DNA of 64,000 nt from Lysobacteraceae bacterium 2PB (GTDB lineage Bacteria > Pseudomonadota > Gammaproteobacteria > Xanthomonadales > Xanthomonadaceae), in NCBI GenBank assembly GCA_005502915.1, contig SCMT01000002.1, positions 1 through 64,000 of the forward strand, written 5' to 3'. Both the position numbers and the translations under genes were made by a program. Positions 17,391 through 26,632 of this stretch are shown one piece after another; positions within the stretch are counted from its first letter, which is position 1; the number at the start of each line of letters is the position of its first letter. The notes under the pieces are model-generated. The model did no database searches, was not told the DNA's origin, and saw only the letters and a list, made by a program, of their open reading frames with translations.

Positions 17391-19790
17391 ATGACCGTGT
17401 TGTCCCGTCCCTGCCGCTTTCGCGCGCCCCTGCGCACCCTGCTCGCTTCCGCCCTGCTGGCCACCGTCGCCGCCCCCTCGGCCCAGGCAGCCGAACCGCT
17501 CACCCTCGAGACGGTCATGGCCGACCCGGACTGGATCGGCAATGCGGTCGAGCAGGCGTGGTGGTCGCTGGACGGGAAGACCGCGCTGTACCAGCGCAAG
17601 CGCGAGGGCGCGACGATCCGCGACCTGTGGCAGGTGCCGGTGGCCGGTGGCGCGCCCGTGAAGGTCGGCGATGCCGCCCGCGCCGGGCTCGACGCCGCGC
17701 GTCCGGTGTACGACGCGACGCGCATCCGCGCCGCCTTCGCGCGCAACGGCGACATCTTCGTCCGCGACCTGCGCAGTGGCGCGCTCACGCAGCTCACCCG
17801 CACCGAAGCGCAGGAATCGCGCCCGCAGTGGAGCCGCGATGGTGCCCTGGTCTGGCGCGCGGGCAACGACTGGTACCGCTGGACCGCCGCGCTCGGCGTG
17901 GTCCAGGCCTCGAACCTGCAGGCCGTCGACGATCCGGCCAAGGCGCCGCCCGCCGACGACCTGCGCGACCGCCAGCTGCGCCTGATCGAAACCCTGAAGA
18001 CCGATCGCGACCGCCGCGAGGCCGCGCGCGCGCAGGAACTCGCTTGGCGCCGCGCCGATCCCACCCGCGCGCCGCTGCCGGCGTACCTGGGCAAGAACGT
18101 CGAGATCGCCGACAGCGCGCTGTCGCCCGATGGCCGCTGGCTGCTGGTCGTCACCAGCGCCAAGGGCGCCGACGCGGGCCAGGGCGGCAAGATGCCGAAG
18201 TACGTGACCGAATCGGGATACGAGGAATTCGAGGAAGTGCGTACCCGCGTCGGACGCAACGCGCCGCAGCCGCACACCCTGTGGCTGGTCGATGTCGACG
18301 GTGCGAAGGCGACGGAACTGAAGTTCGACGCGCTGCCGGGCATCGCGGTCGATCCGCTGGCCGAGCTGCGCAAGGCCGCGAAGCAGGAGCCGCTGAAGGG
18401 CAACCGCCCGGTGCGCATCGAGACCGACGGCGACGGCCTCGGCCCGGCGATCCACTGGAGCGGCGACGGCGGCAACGTCGCGGTGCTGGTGCGCGCGGTC
18501 GACAACAAGGACCGCTGGATCGCCACCGTCGACCTGGCCGGCGCGAAGCTGCAGGCGCGCCATCGCCTGACCGACGCGGCCTGGATCAACTGGAACTTCA
18601 ACGAGTTCGGCTGGCTGCCCGATGGCCGTACGCTGTGGTACCTGTCGGAAGAAAGCGGGTACTCGCACCTCTACCTGCACGACGGCACGAAGCCGCGCGC
18701 GCTGACCTCGGGCCGGTGGGAAGCCTCGTCGCCGGCGCTGTCCGCCGACGGCAAGCGCATCCTGTTCCTGTGCAACCGCGCCTGGCCGGGCGACTACGAA
18801 GTCTGCGAGGTGCCGCTGGCCGGCGGTGCGGTGCGCGAACTCACGTCGCTGGACGGCGTCGAGGATTTCGTCGAATCGCCCGAGGGCGGTCGCCTGCTGG
18901 TGCGCCATTCCGACAGCTACCTGCCGCCGCAGCTGGCGGTGGTCGCCGACGGCACCGCGCGCGACCTCACCGATACCCGCAGCGAAGCCTTCAAGGCGCG
19001 CAGCTGGCTCGAACCCGAATACGTGAAAGTGCCCTCGAAGCACGGTGCCGGCACGATCTGGGGCAAGTACTACGGCCCGAAGACGCCGGAGCCGGGCAAG
19101 CGCTATCCGGTCGTGCTGTTCGTGCACGGCGCCGGTTACCTGCAGAACGTCAGTGACCGCTATCCGAACTATTTCCGCGAGCAGATGTTCCACCAGATGC
19201 TGGTCGAACAGGGCTACATCGTGCTGGATCTGGATTTCCGCGCCTCCGAGGGCTACGGCCGCGACTGGCGCACCGCGATCTACCGGCACATGGGCGAGCC
19301 CGAGCTGCAGGATTACCTCGACGGCATCGACTGGCTGGTCGAGACCAGGCAGGGCGACCGCGACCGCGTCGGCATCTACGGCGGCAGCTACGGCGGTTTC
19401 ATGACCTTTATGGCGCTGTTCAAGAAGCCGGGCGTGTTCAAGGCCGGCGCCGCGCTGCGCCCGGTCACCGACTGGTCGCAGTACAACCACGAATACACCA
19501 GCAACATCCTCAACACGCCGGTGCTCGACCCGGAGGCGTACAAGCGTTCGTCGCCGCTGGAGTTCGCCGACCGCCTGCAGGACCACCTGCTGATCGCGCA
19601 CGGCATGATGGACGACAACGTGTTCTACAAGGACTCGGTGATGCTGGCGCAGCGGCTGATCGAACTGCGCAAGGGCAAGTGGGAGCTGGCCAGCTATCCG
19701 CTGGAGCGCCACGGCTACACCCGCGCGGCGTCGTGGTACGACCAGTACCGCCGCATCCACGAGCTGTTCGAGCGCACGTTGAAGCCCTGA
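17391..19790 (+). CDS. S9 prolyl oligopeptidase (dipeptidyl peptidase IV-like)
   Basis: A 799-residue exported peptidase. A signal peptide (LLASALLATVAAPSAQAAEP) is followed by a beta-propeller half with repeated WS-DG units (e.g. QSRPQWSRDGALVWRAG-type blades) and a C-terminal alpha/beta-hydrolase domain. The nucleophile elbow is GIYGGSYGGFMTFMAL; the Asp is probably in HGMMDDNVFYKD and the His in ERHGYTRAAS. S9B enzymes remove N-terminal dipeptides after Pro or Ala in the periplasm. It is followed by a strong hairpin, so it is probably monocistronic. Confidence 0.88.
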   Translation: MTVLSRPCRFRAPLRTLLASALLATVAAPSAQAAEPLTLETVMADPDWIGNAVEQAWWSLDGKTALYQRKREGATIRDLWQVPVAGGAPVKVGDAARAGLDAARPVYDATRIRAAFARNGDIFVRDLRSGALTQLTRTEAQESRPQWSRDGALVWRAGNDWYRWTAALGVVQASNLQAVDDPAKAPPADDLRDRQLRLIETLKTDRDRREAARAQELAWRRADPTRAPLPAYLGKNVEIADSALSPDGRWLLVVTSAKGADAGQGGKMPKYVTESGYEEFEEVRTRVGRNAPQPHTLWLVDVDGAKATELKFDALPGIAVDPLAELRKAAKQEPLKGNRPVRIETDGDGLGPAIHWSGDGGNVAVLVRAVDNKDRWIATVDLAGAKLQARHRLTDAAWINWNFNEFGWLPDGRTLWYLSEESGYSHLYLHDGTKPRALTSGRWEASSPALSADGKRILFLCNRAWPGDYEVCEVPLAGGAVRELTSLDGVEDFVESPEGGRLLVRHSDSYLPPQLAVVADGTARDLTDTRSEAFKARSWLEPEYVKVPSKHGAGTIWGKYYGPKTPEPGKRYPVVLFVHGAGYLQNVSDRYPNYFREQMFHQMLVEQGYIVLDLDFRASEGYGRDWRTAIYRHMGEPELQDYLDGIDWLVETRQGDRDRVGIYGGSYGGFMTFMALFKKPGVFKAGAALRPVTDWSQYNHEYTSNILNTPVLDPEAYKRSSPLEFADRLQDHLLIAHGMMDDNVFYKDSVMLAQRLIELRKGKWELASYPLERHGYTRAASWYDQYRRIHELFERTLKP

Positions 19791-19813
19791 GGCTACGGTC
19801 CTGCGTGGACGTG

Positions 19814-19843
19814 CCGCGTTGCCGATGCTGTCCGGCAACGCGG
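19814..19843 (+). terminator. Hairpin after the S9 peptidase gene
   Basis: CCGCGTTGCCG (19814-19824) pairs perfectly with CGGCAACGCGG (19833-19843) across 8 bases; TCTTAA follows. It is a good stem with a poor T-run. Confidence 0.6.
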
Positions 19844-19858
19844 TCTTAACTTCGCGCT

Positions 19859-19891
19859 AGCGGAAACTTGAGGTTCGCCTCATGTTCCGCT
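19859..19891. promoter_or_regulatory. Near-palindrome upstream of the EptA-type gene
   Basis: AGCGGAAACTTGAGG and CCTCATGTTCCGCT are near-perfect inverse complements around a TTCG centre. It ends 25 bases before the start codon. It could be an operator for a response regulator or, as RNA, a hairpin with a UUCG tetraloop in the leader. I cannot tell which. Confidence 0.45.
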
Positions 19892-19916
19892 AATCCCGCG
19901 CGGGCATGCTGCGTGC

Positions 19917-21665
19917 ATGCCCCCTGCCATCAAGACCTTCCGCCCGGCATTCGGTGCCGGTGCCCTGCTGCTGCTCGTCGTCGCCTATCTCGTGGTCGCG
20001 CTGAACACGCGCTTCTGGGGCATCGTGTTCGACACCCCGGGCCTGGCCGGGATGCACGGCGCGAAGGTGGTCGCGGCCGTGGCCGCCGCGCTGTTCGCGC
20101 TCACCCTGCTGATGCTGCTGCCGCTGAGCCTGCGCTGGACCTTCCGGCCCGGGCTCGCGGTCGTGCTGCTGCTGTCCGCGGCGGCGGCGTTCTTCATCGG
20201 CGACTACGGCGCGGTGATCGATCGCCATGCGCTGGCCAGCGTGTATGCGACCGACGCGCGCGAGGCCGGCGAATGGCTGAGCCTGCGCATGCTGCTGTTC
20301 ATCGCCGGCTTCGGCGTGGTGCCGGCGGCGCTGCTGTGGTGGGTGCGGATCGACTGGCGCAGCGCACCGCGCGAACTGTGGTCGCGGCTGAAGCTCGGTG
20401 CGCTCGCCTTCGCATTGCTCGCCGTTGCCGCCGGGTTCGCCGGCAAGGACGTGGCCTCGCTGCTGCGCAACCGCATGGAGCTGCGCCACATCGCCAATCC
20501 CTTCGCGTTGCTCGCGGCGAACCTGTCGTACCTGGACCACGCCCGCGATGCGGATCGTCCCTTCGTGCGCATCGCCACCGACGCCCGTCGCGGCGACGTG
20601 CTCGTGCCGTCGAAGCGACCGGTCGTGCTGGTGCTGGCGATCGGCGAATCGCTCCGCGCCGCCAGCCTGGACCTCAACGGCTACGACCGCGACACCGACG
20701 TCGACCTGCATCCGCTGCCGATCGTGAATTTCGCCCATGTCGGCAGCTGCGGCACCAACACGGCGACCTCGCTGCCGTGCATGTTCTCTGACCTCGGGCG
20801 CGCCGCCTACGACGATGCGGAAGCGAAGCATCGCGAGAACCTGGTCGACGTGGTCCAGCGCGCCGGCTACGACGTGCTGTGGCTCGACAACAACACCGGC
20901 AGCAAGGGCCTGGCCGCGCGCGCGAAGGAGCTCTCCGCCGCCGAGGGCGCCGATCCGGCGCGATGCAATGCCGACGGCTGCCACGACGAGGTGCTGGTCG
21001 ATCGCCTGAAGACAGTGCTGCCAACGATCCGTCGCGACACCGTGATCGTCGTGCACCTGCTCGGCAGCCACGGTCCGGCCTACCACGCGCGCTATCCGGC
21101 CGCGTTCGCGGTGTTCCAGCCCGAGTGCAGGACCAACGAGCTGCAGACGTGCACCGACGCGCAGCTGCGCAATACCTACGACAATTCGGTGCTCTACACC
21201 ACGCACGTGCTCGCCGAGATCGTGTCGCTGCTCGGCGAGCCGTCGGCGCTGGTCAACCGACTTCCGATCGAGGTGCTGCGCTGTCGTGCCCGGCGCGGGC
21301 ATGCTGGCGCGGGCGCGTGTCCGGAGCCCGTCGCGTTGGAGGGACCTGCCATCGATCCCGGTATCGACGCCGCGATGCTGTTCGTGTCGGACCACGGCGA
21401 ATCGCTCGGCGAGAACGGCCTGTACCTGCACGGCGCACCGTATGCGATCGCGCCGGACGAGCAGACCCACGTGCCGATGCTGCTGTGGGCGTCGGATCGC
21501 TTCGCCGCGCGGCGTCGCCTCGACCTGGATTGCGTGCGCCGCGGTGCGGATCGGCCGCTGTCGCACGACCATTTTTTCCACAGCGTGCTCGCGCTCGCCG
21601 ACGTGCGTACCCTCGCGCGCAAATCTGCGCTGGACCTCTTCGCGGGTTGTGCGCCGTCGCGTTGA
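19917..21665 (+). CDS. Lipid A phosphoethanolamine transferase (EptA-type)
   Basis: A 582-residue inner-membrane enzyme with five N-terminal membrane segments and a periplasmic sulfatase-fold domain. The active site is recognisable: metal-binding Glu in LAIGESLRAASL (residue 244), the nucleophile Thr280 in GSCGTNTATSLPCMFS, and the metal-binding Asp/His pair in LFVSDHGESLGENG. Such enzymes add phosphoethanolamine to lipid A phosphates and reduce binding of polymyxins. Cys pairs (e.g. in SLPCMFS and around 350-355 and 404-412) fit the family's disulfides. Compared with usual EptA proteins (about 540-550) there is an Arg/Ala/Gly-rich insert at residues 446-482. The substrate (lipid A or another glycan) is inferred. 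Confidence 0.87.
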   Translation: MPPAIKTFRPAFGAGALLLLVVAYLVVALNTRFWGIVFDTPGLAGMHGAKVVAAVAAALFALTLLMLLPLSLRWTFRPGLAVVLLLSAAAAFFIGDYGAVIDRHALASVYATDAREAGEWLSLRMLLFIAGFGVVPAALLWWVRIDWRSAPRELWSRLKLGALAFALLAVAAGFAGKDVASLLRNRMELRHIANPFALLAANLSYLDHARDADRPFVRIATDARRGDVLVPSKRPVVLVLAIGESLRAASLDLNGYDRDTDVDLHPLPIVNFAHVGSCGTNTATSLPCMFSDLGRAAYDDAEAKHRENLVDVVQRAGYDVLWLDNNTGSKGLAARAKELSAAEGADPARCNADGCHDEVLVDRLKTVLPTIRRDTVIVVHLLGSHGPAYHARYPAAFAVFQPECRTNELQTCTDAQLRNTYDNSVLYTTHVLAEIVSLLGEPSALVNRLPIEVLRCRARRGHAGAGACPEPVALEGPAIDPGIDAAMLFVSDHGESLGENGLYLHGAPYAIAPDEQTHVPMLLWASDRFAARRRLDLDCVRRGADRPLSHDHFFHSVLALADVRTLARKSALDLFAGCAPSR

Positions 21666-21698
21666 CGACGGCGCCTCCGTTCGAACGCGGACTGCGGA

Positions 21699-22244
21699 TC
21701 ACGCGCTGGCCGCGAACTCCTCCGCATGCAGCCACGCGGCCTGGCGGACGGTGCGCCGCGTGCGTTGCCACTCGTCCATCATCGACGGCGCGAGGCGGTT
21801 GAGTTCTTCCAGCTGGCCGGGCTTGACCGTGTTCGCGGCCAGTTCGATGCGATGCCCGCTGGGGTCGTGGAAGTAGATCGACTGGAAGATCGCGTGGTTG
21901 GTCGGGCCGATCACGTCCAGGCCCATGTCTTCCAGGCGCGTCTTCGCGGACAGCAGCGCGTCCATGTCCTCGACCTCGAACGCGAGGTGCTGCACCCAGG
22001 CCGGGGTGTTCCCGTCGCGACCCATCGGCGGCGAATGCGGCACTTCGAAGAAGGCCAGCACGTTGCCGCGACCGGCATCGAGGAAGATGTGCATGTACGG
22101 GTCGGGTTCCTTCGTCGACGGCACGCGGTCCTCGGAAATCGCCAGCACCAGGTCCATGTCCAGCGCGCGCTTGTAGAAATCGACGGTCTCGTTCGCGTCG
22201 CGACAGCGGTACGCGACGTGGTGGATGCCTCGGGTCAGGGCCAT
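21699..22244 (-). CDS. VOC-family protein (glyoxalase/dioxygenase fold)
   Basis: A 181-residue protein with two beta-alpha-beta-beta-beta VOC units: GIHHVAYRCRDANETVDFYK carries the first metal His, and VQHLAFEVEDM plus HRIELAAN supply the other likely ligands (His, Glu). The fold covers glyoxalase I, extradiol dioxygenases and fosfomycin-resistance proteins; the reaction here cannot be assigned. It lies 42 bases after hppD on the same strand and is probably co-transcribed, which points to a role in tyrosine or aromatic catabolism. Confidence 0.8.
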   Translation of the reverse strand: MALTRGIHHVAYRCRDANETVDFYKRALDMDLVLAISEDRVPSTKEPDPYMHIFLDAGRGNVLAFFEVPHSPPMGRDGNTPAWVQHLAFEVEDMDALLSAKTRLEDMGLDVIGPTNHAIFQSIYFHDPSGHRIELAANTVKPGQLEELNRLAPSMMDEWQRTRRTVRQAAWLHAEEFAASA

Positions 22245-22286
22245 GGTCGTGCTCCGGGTCGTGTTCGGGAATGCCTGCGCGCCGGG

Positions 22287-23330
22287 TCAGAGGACCCCGC
22301 GACGCTCCTGGTCCTTCTCCAGCGAGCGGAACAGCGCGCCGAAGTTGCCCTCGCCGAAGCCGAGGTGCTCCGCGCGCTGGATGATCTCGATGAAGATCGG
22401 GCCGATGAGGTTGCGGGTGAAGATCTGCAGCAGGTAACCCTGCTCGTCGCCGTCGACCAGCACCTGGTGTTCGCGGATGCGCGCGCGGTCCTCGCGCACG
22501 CCGGGCACGCGCTCGAACACTTCTTCGTAGTAGGCGTCGTCGATCTCCAGGGTCTCGATGCCGCTGCCGCGCAGCGCGTCGAGCGAGGCGAGGATGTCGT
22601 CGGTGAGGAAGGCCAGGTGCTGCACGCCGGGCCCGCGGTATTCGCGCAGGTACTCGGCGATCTGGTCCTTGTCGTCCTTGGGCTGGTTGATCGGGATGCA
22701 GAACGAGCCGTCGGGCGAGCGCAGCGCGTAGCTGGTCAGGCCGGTCTTCGCGCCCTGGATGTCGAAGTAGCGCACTTCGGTGAAGTCGAAGATGTCCTTG
22801 TAGAACGCGGCCCACCGGTCGCGCCCGCCGATCGGCACGTTGTTGGTCAGGTGGTCGACGACGAGGAAGCCCTTGTCCTTCTGCACGACCGGCTGGTCCA
22901 GCGGCACGAAGTCGCGGGCGTAGATGTCGGCCTGAGCATCGATGAAATACAGGACGCTGCCGCCGATGCCCCACACCGCCGGCCATGCATGGTCGCGGGC
23001 CTCCGGCGGCACCGCCTCGGCGCCGCGCGCGACGGCGGTGGCCAGCGCAGCTTCGGCATCGTCGACCAGCCAGCCCATCGCGCTGATCGCCGGGCCGTGG
23101 GCGCGGGCGAACTCGGCCGAATGCCCCTCGTGCTCGCCGTTGAGCAGGAAATGGATGTCGTTCTGGCGGAAATGGACGATGTCGCGCGCCGGGTGTCGGT
23201 GCAGCTTCGAGAAGCCGAAGGCGAGGAACAGGCGTTCCAGCGCGGTGAGGTCCGGTCCGCCGGCCGTTGATGCGCAAAATTCGGTGAAGGCGATCCCGCG
23301 AAGGCCGCAGGGGTTGGTGGCGGTGTCCAT
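22287..23330 (-). CDS. hppD: 4-hydroxyphenylpyruvate dioxygenase
   Basis: A 347-residue Fe(II) enzyme converting 4-hydroxyphenylpyruvate to homogentisate in tyrosine breakdown (also the route to pyomelanin). The C-terminal VOC half shows the iron ligands: His in FLVVDHLTNNV, His in GPGVQHLAFLTDDI, and Glu in IGPIFIEIIQR. QIFTRNLIGPIFIEIIQR is close to the family signature. ATG 23330 is chosen because GAGGAG lies 6 bases upstream; the longer frame would run into the regulator's operator. First gene of an operon with the VOC protein; divergent from a LysR regulator. Confidence 0.93.
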   Translation of the reverse strand: MDTATNPCGLRGIAFTEFCASTAGGPDLTALERLFLAFGFSKLHRHPARDIVHFRQNDIHFLLNGEHEGHSAEFARAHGPAISAMGWLVDDAEAALATAVARGAEAVPPEARDHAWPAVWGIGGSVLYFIDAQADIYARDFVPLDQPVVQKDKGFLVVDHLTNNVPIGGRDRWAAFYKDIFDFTEVRYFDIQGAKTGLTSYALRSPDGSFCIPINQPKDDKDQIAEYLREYRGPGVQHLAFLTDDILASLDALRGSGIETLEIDDAYYEEVFERVPGVREDRARIREHQVLVDGDEQGYLLQIFTRNLIGPIFIEIIQRAEHLGFGEGNFGALFRSLEKDQERRGVL

Positions 23331-23400
23331 TCGATGCTCCTCGTCAGGCGGGTCGGCGCAGGGGCCGGTTGGATTGACCCGGATTCTGGCGAGGCCGTAC

Positions 23401-23417
23401 ATTCGAAAAAAGCGAAT
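23401..23417. promoter_or_regulatory. LysR-type operator between hppD and its regulator
   Basis: ATTCG-AAAAAAG-CGAAT is a perfect inverted repeat containing a T-N11-A box (T at 23403, A at 23415), the LysR consensus. It lies 33 bases upstream of the LysR start and 71 bases upstream of hppD, ideal for dual control. Confidence 0.65.
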
Positions 23418-23449
23418 TGAATTGCGGATCTCTTCCAGGAATTTCGAAC

Positions 23450-24331
23450 ATGAAGGTGGACCTGGAGGCCCTGCAGGCCCTGGATGCGGTGATCCGCCAC
23501 GGCGGCTACGCCCAGGCCGCCGCGCAGCTGAACAAGGTCAGCTCGGCGCTGAGCTACCAGATCCGCAAGCTGGAGGACCAGCTGCGCCTGCCGCTGCTCG
23601 ATCGCAGCGGCTACCGGGTGCGGCTGACCCCCGAGGGCGAGGCGGTGCTGGCCGAAGGCCGGCGCCTGCTGCAGCAGGCCGGGCGGATCGAGACACTGGC
23701 CGAGCAGCTCGGCAGCGGCTGGGAAGCCCGGCTGCTGGTGGTGGTCGACGGCATCCTCCCGCTGGCCGACACCTTGCAGGCGCTCAAGCGCCTGGCCGAC
23801 GAGGGCGCGCCGACCCGCGTGCAGTTGAAGATCGAGTTCCTCGGCGGCGTGCAGTACCGCTTCGCGAAGGAAGGCGCCGACCTGATGCTGGCCAAGGACT
23901 ACGTGCCGGACCCGGCCTGCCGCGCGCAGGCGCTGGACCCTGTGGAATGCGTGCTGTGCGTGGCGCCGGCGCATCCGCTCGCCACGCGCGACCGCCAGGC
24001 CACGCTCGCCGACCTGCAGGCCCACGTCGAGCTGACCGTGCAGGATTCCAGCGAACGCGGCGGCGAGCGCAACCTGTTCGGCGGCGAGCGGGTGTTCCAC
24101 CTGTCCGGCTTCGTCGCCAAGCGCCAGGCCCTGCTGATGGGCATGGGTTTCGGCTGGCTGCCGCGCTATCTCGCCGACGACCATCTGGCCGATGGCAGCC
24201 TCTGCGAACTGGCCTACGAGGGCGGCTCGCGCCATCGCTTCACGCCCTGGCTGGTCGAACGGCTGGACCGTCCGCCGGGCCGCGCGGGACGGCGCCTGGT
24301 CGACCTGCTGTCGGGCCGCGCCGAGGCATGA
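23450..24331 (+). CDS. LysR-family regulator divergent from hppD
   Basis: A 293-residue regulator. Its N-terminal winged helix-turn-helix is clear (VDLEALQALDAVIRHGGYAQ, then LNKVSSALSYQIRKLEDQL and LTPEGEAVL), followed by a LysR substrate-binding domain. It is transcribed away from hppD with a perfect T-N11-A inverted repeat between them, so it most likely activates hppD in response to an aromatic intermediate and represses itself; that is inference from layout. The start at 23450 (MKVDLEAL) is preferred over an upstream GTG/ATG-type start inside the operator region. Confidence 0.88.
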   Translation: MKVDLEALQALDAVIRHGGYAQAAAQLNKVSSALSYQIRKLEDQLRLPLLDRSGYRVRLTPEGEAVLAEGRRLLQQAGRIETLAEQLGSGWEARLLVVVDGILPLADTLQALKRLADEGAPTRVQLKIEFLGGVQYRFAKEGADLMLAKDYVPDPACRAQALDPVECVLCVAPAHPLATRDRQATLADLQAHVELTVQDSSERGGERNLFGGERVFHLSGFVAKRQALLMGMGFGWLPRYLADDHLADGSLCELAYEGGSRHRFTPWLVERLDRPPGRAGRRLVDLLSGRAEA

Positions 24332-24358
24332 AAAAACCGCAGGCCCGGGGGCCTGCGG
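24331..24358 (-). terminator. Intrinsic terminator of the S9 peptidase/ABC operon
   Basis: On the minus strand, a 10-bp stem (CCGCAGGCCC with GGGCCTGCGG, 24337-24358) is followed by six T residues (24331-24336). It ends transcription coming from 24420. The same stem may help end the LysR transcript from the other side. Confidence 0.85.
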
Positions 24359-24419
24359 TCGGGTGCCATCGATGCTGGGGATTGGGCGCCGATGGCGGCC
24401 GGGGTGAACCGGCAGCGCT

Positions 24420-26588
24420 TCAATCGCGCGGGGCGGCGGTTCGGGGTTGCGTGGTTGCACCATTCGTCGGCAAGTCGCTGGTCGGCGCGCGCGGGCACAG
24501 CGCGCCGAGGACGGGCGCGCACAGGCGCTGGCTGCCCGCGAGATAGCCGCGCAAGGCGCCGTCGGGCAGCATCGGCGCGGGGCCGCCGAGATGCCTGTGC
24601 AGCATCGCTTCGAGCAGGTAGAGGTTCGCCTCTCGCGCCAGCGGCGCGCGGTTGACGTGCCCGGCCTCGTCGTCGACGAACAGGCTCACGTCCTTGCCGG
24701 CCAGCTTCAGGCGCGCGGCGTACTCGACCACCCCGGCGATGCCGACGCGGCGGTCCTCGCCACCGGCGACCAGCTGCACCGGCCGGCGCAGGCGCGCGAC
24801 GTTGGCCATCGGCGATTGCGCGCGCAGCGCGGCCATGCGCACGCCGTCGTCCGGATCCAGCGCCAGCATGCGCAGCATGTCGGGCATCGGCACCGTGCGG
24901 CCCAGTGCCATCGACTCGGGATTGCGCAGGATCCAGCGCAGCGTCCAGGCCATGTCCGGCGGCGGCACGAAGGCGACCGCGGCCTTGAACAGATCGGGCT
25001 CGAAGGTGACGCCCAGCAGCGCCGCATAGCCGCCGAACGAGGCGCCCGCGATGCCCACGCGCTGCGGGTCGCCGATGCCCGAGGCGAGCAGGTGGCGCGT
25101 GCCTTCGACGATGTCGCGTTGCACGCGCCCGTTGCCGAAATCGCCGTTCGCCGCCAGCGTGTAGGCGATGCCATGGCCGGTCGAAGCGCGGAAATTCGGC
25201 TCGAAGACCACGTAGCCGCGATGGGCGAGGAACTGGGCGATGCCGTTGTACTCCGGTCGCGCGTGGCTCCATGGCCCGCCATGCACCAGCACCACCAGCG
25301 GCGCCCGCGCGGCGTCGCGGCCCGGCGGCAGTTGCACGAAGCCGTGCAGGCGCATGCCGTCGCTGGCGCGCCACTGCACGGGCTGGCGGCGCGCCAGCAT
25401 CGCCTCGGCGATGTACGTCGCGGGCGTGCGGTCGCGGGCATGCAGCGGCGCATCGTCGAACAGCAGCGACAGCGTGCCGGTCGCCGGATCGTAGCGATGC
25501 CAGCGCAGGCCCTGCTGCCGGCCGCCGCGTGCTTCGACCAGCCACTGCGCGCCGGGTCCGCGTCCGAGCGACAGGCGCAGGTCGCGGTCCGGCAGACGTG
25601 CGGCCAGCGCATCCAGGTGCGGGCGCAGGGACGGGTCGAGCGCGTGGTTGCGCGCTACCGTGCTGCGATACGCGACCATGCGTGGCTGGTGTGTCGCAGG
25701 ATCGATGGCGACGCCATCGAGATCGGCCTCGCCGAATGGATCGGCGTGCAGCACGTGTCGCGTCCCGTCGCGCGCCAGGCGCAGCAGCGCGACGCGTTCG
25801 GTGCCGTCGCCGGTGTCGGCGTGCGCGCGCAGCAGCAGGCTGCCGTCGTCGGCTGCGGCCAGCGGCGTGCACACGCGCATGTGCGTGCAGCGAAGCGCTT
25901 CCACGGCGCGGCCATCGGCCTCGATGCGCCGCACCACCAGCGACAGGCCTTCGACGCGCTGCACATGGGCCAGCCGTCCGCGCGGATCCAGTGCGAAGCC
26001 GAGGATGCGCTGCGCCGCGCTGTGCAGCACTTCGCGGTGACCGCGTGCGTCGACGCGGACCAGATGCCAGCGCGTCTGCGCCGCGACACCGCGCGGCCCG
26101 GTGGTTTCGAGCACGATCGCGGCGGCGGGCCTTGTGCCGTCGATGCGCAGCAGTTCGCGTCTCACCTGCGCGCCGAGCGTCGCCATGCGGCCGGAGCGGC
26201 CCTGTCCCGCGCCATGCACGGTCACCGCCAGCGCATCCAGCTGCCTGGGCGATGCCAGCATCAACCAGCGACCATCGCCTGACCAGTCCAGCGATTCCGC
26301 CGACGTGTGCGCGAGCAGGCGCCGCGTCGCGCCGTCGTCGAGCGTGCGCAGCCAGACTTCGCGTGCGCGCCCGGCCTCGCGCAGCCAGGCGATGCGACGG
26401 CCATCTGGCGACAGCGTCACCGAGGACACCGTCGGCTGCAGCACGAAGGCCTTGCGCGGCAGCGGCGCCGTCGCAGCGGCGACGGGCAGCGATGCGGAAC
26501 ACAGGAGGAAGAGCGATGCGGCGATGCGGGCCAGCGCGCGGCGCGCGGGCACGGCGGGTTGCGTCGCGAACGTCGTCGTCAACGGCAT
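24420..26588 (-). CDS. S9-family peptidase with propeller domain
   Basis: A 722-residue exported hydrolase. A signal peptide (ALARIAASLFLLCSASLPVAA) precedes a beta-propeller part, e.g. VSSVTLSPDGRRIAWLREAG and AESLDWSGDGRWLMLAS. The C-terminal alpha/beta hydrolase has HGGPWSHARPEYNG, the serine elbow GIAGASFGGYAALLG, Asp in VAGGEDRRVG and His in DEAGHVNR. It probably acts as a periplasmic acylaminoacyl- or oligopeptidase. It is the last gene of the GntR-ABC operon, 44 bases after the permease, and is followed by a strong terminator. Why a peptidase rides with this transporter is not known. Confidence 0.82.
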   Translation of the reverse strand: MPLTTTFATQPAVPARRALARIAASLFLLCSASLPVAAATAPLPRKAFVLQPTVSSVTLSPDGRRIAWLREAGRAREVWLRTLDDGATRRLLAHTSAESLDWSGDGRWLMLASPRQLDALAVTVHGAGQGRSGRMATLGAQVRRELLRIDGTRPAAAIVLETTGPRGVAAQTRWHLVRVDARGHREVLHSAAQRILGFALDPRGRLAHVQRVEGLSLVVRRIEADGRAVEALRCTHMRVCTPLAAADDGSLLLRAHADTGDGTERVALLRLARDGTRHVLHADPFGEADLDGVAIDPATHQPRMVAYRSTVARNHALDPSLRPHLDALAARLPDRDLRLSLGRGPGAQWLVEARGGRQQGLRWHRYDPATGTLSLLFDDAPLHARDRTPATYIAEAMLARRQPVQWRASDGMRLHGFVQLPPGRDAARAPLVVLVHGGPWSHARPEYNGIAQFLAHRGYVVFEPNFRASTGHGIAYTLAANGDFGNGRVQRDIVEGTRHLLASGIGDPQRVGIAGASFGGYAALLGVTFEPDLFKAAVAFVPPPDMAWTLRWILRNPESMALGRTVPMPDMLRMLALDPDDGVRMAALRAQSPMANVARLRRPVQLVAGGEDRRVGIAGVVEYAARLKLAGKDVSLFVDDEAGHVNRAPLAREANLYLLEAMLHRHLGGPAPMLPDGALRGYLAGSQRLCAPVLGALCPRAPTSDLPTNGATTQPRTAAPRD

Positions 26589-26632
26589 GGGGAGCTCCGG
26601 CTGCCGGATCGTCGTCGATCCGGTCGATGGGT

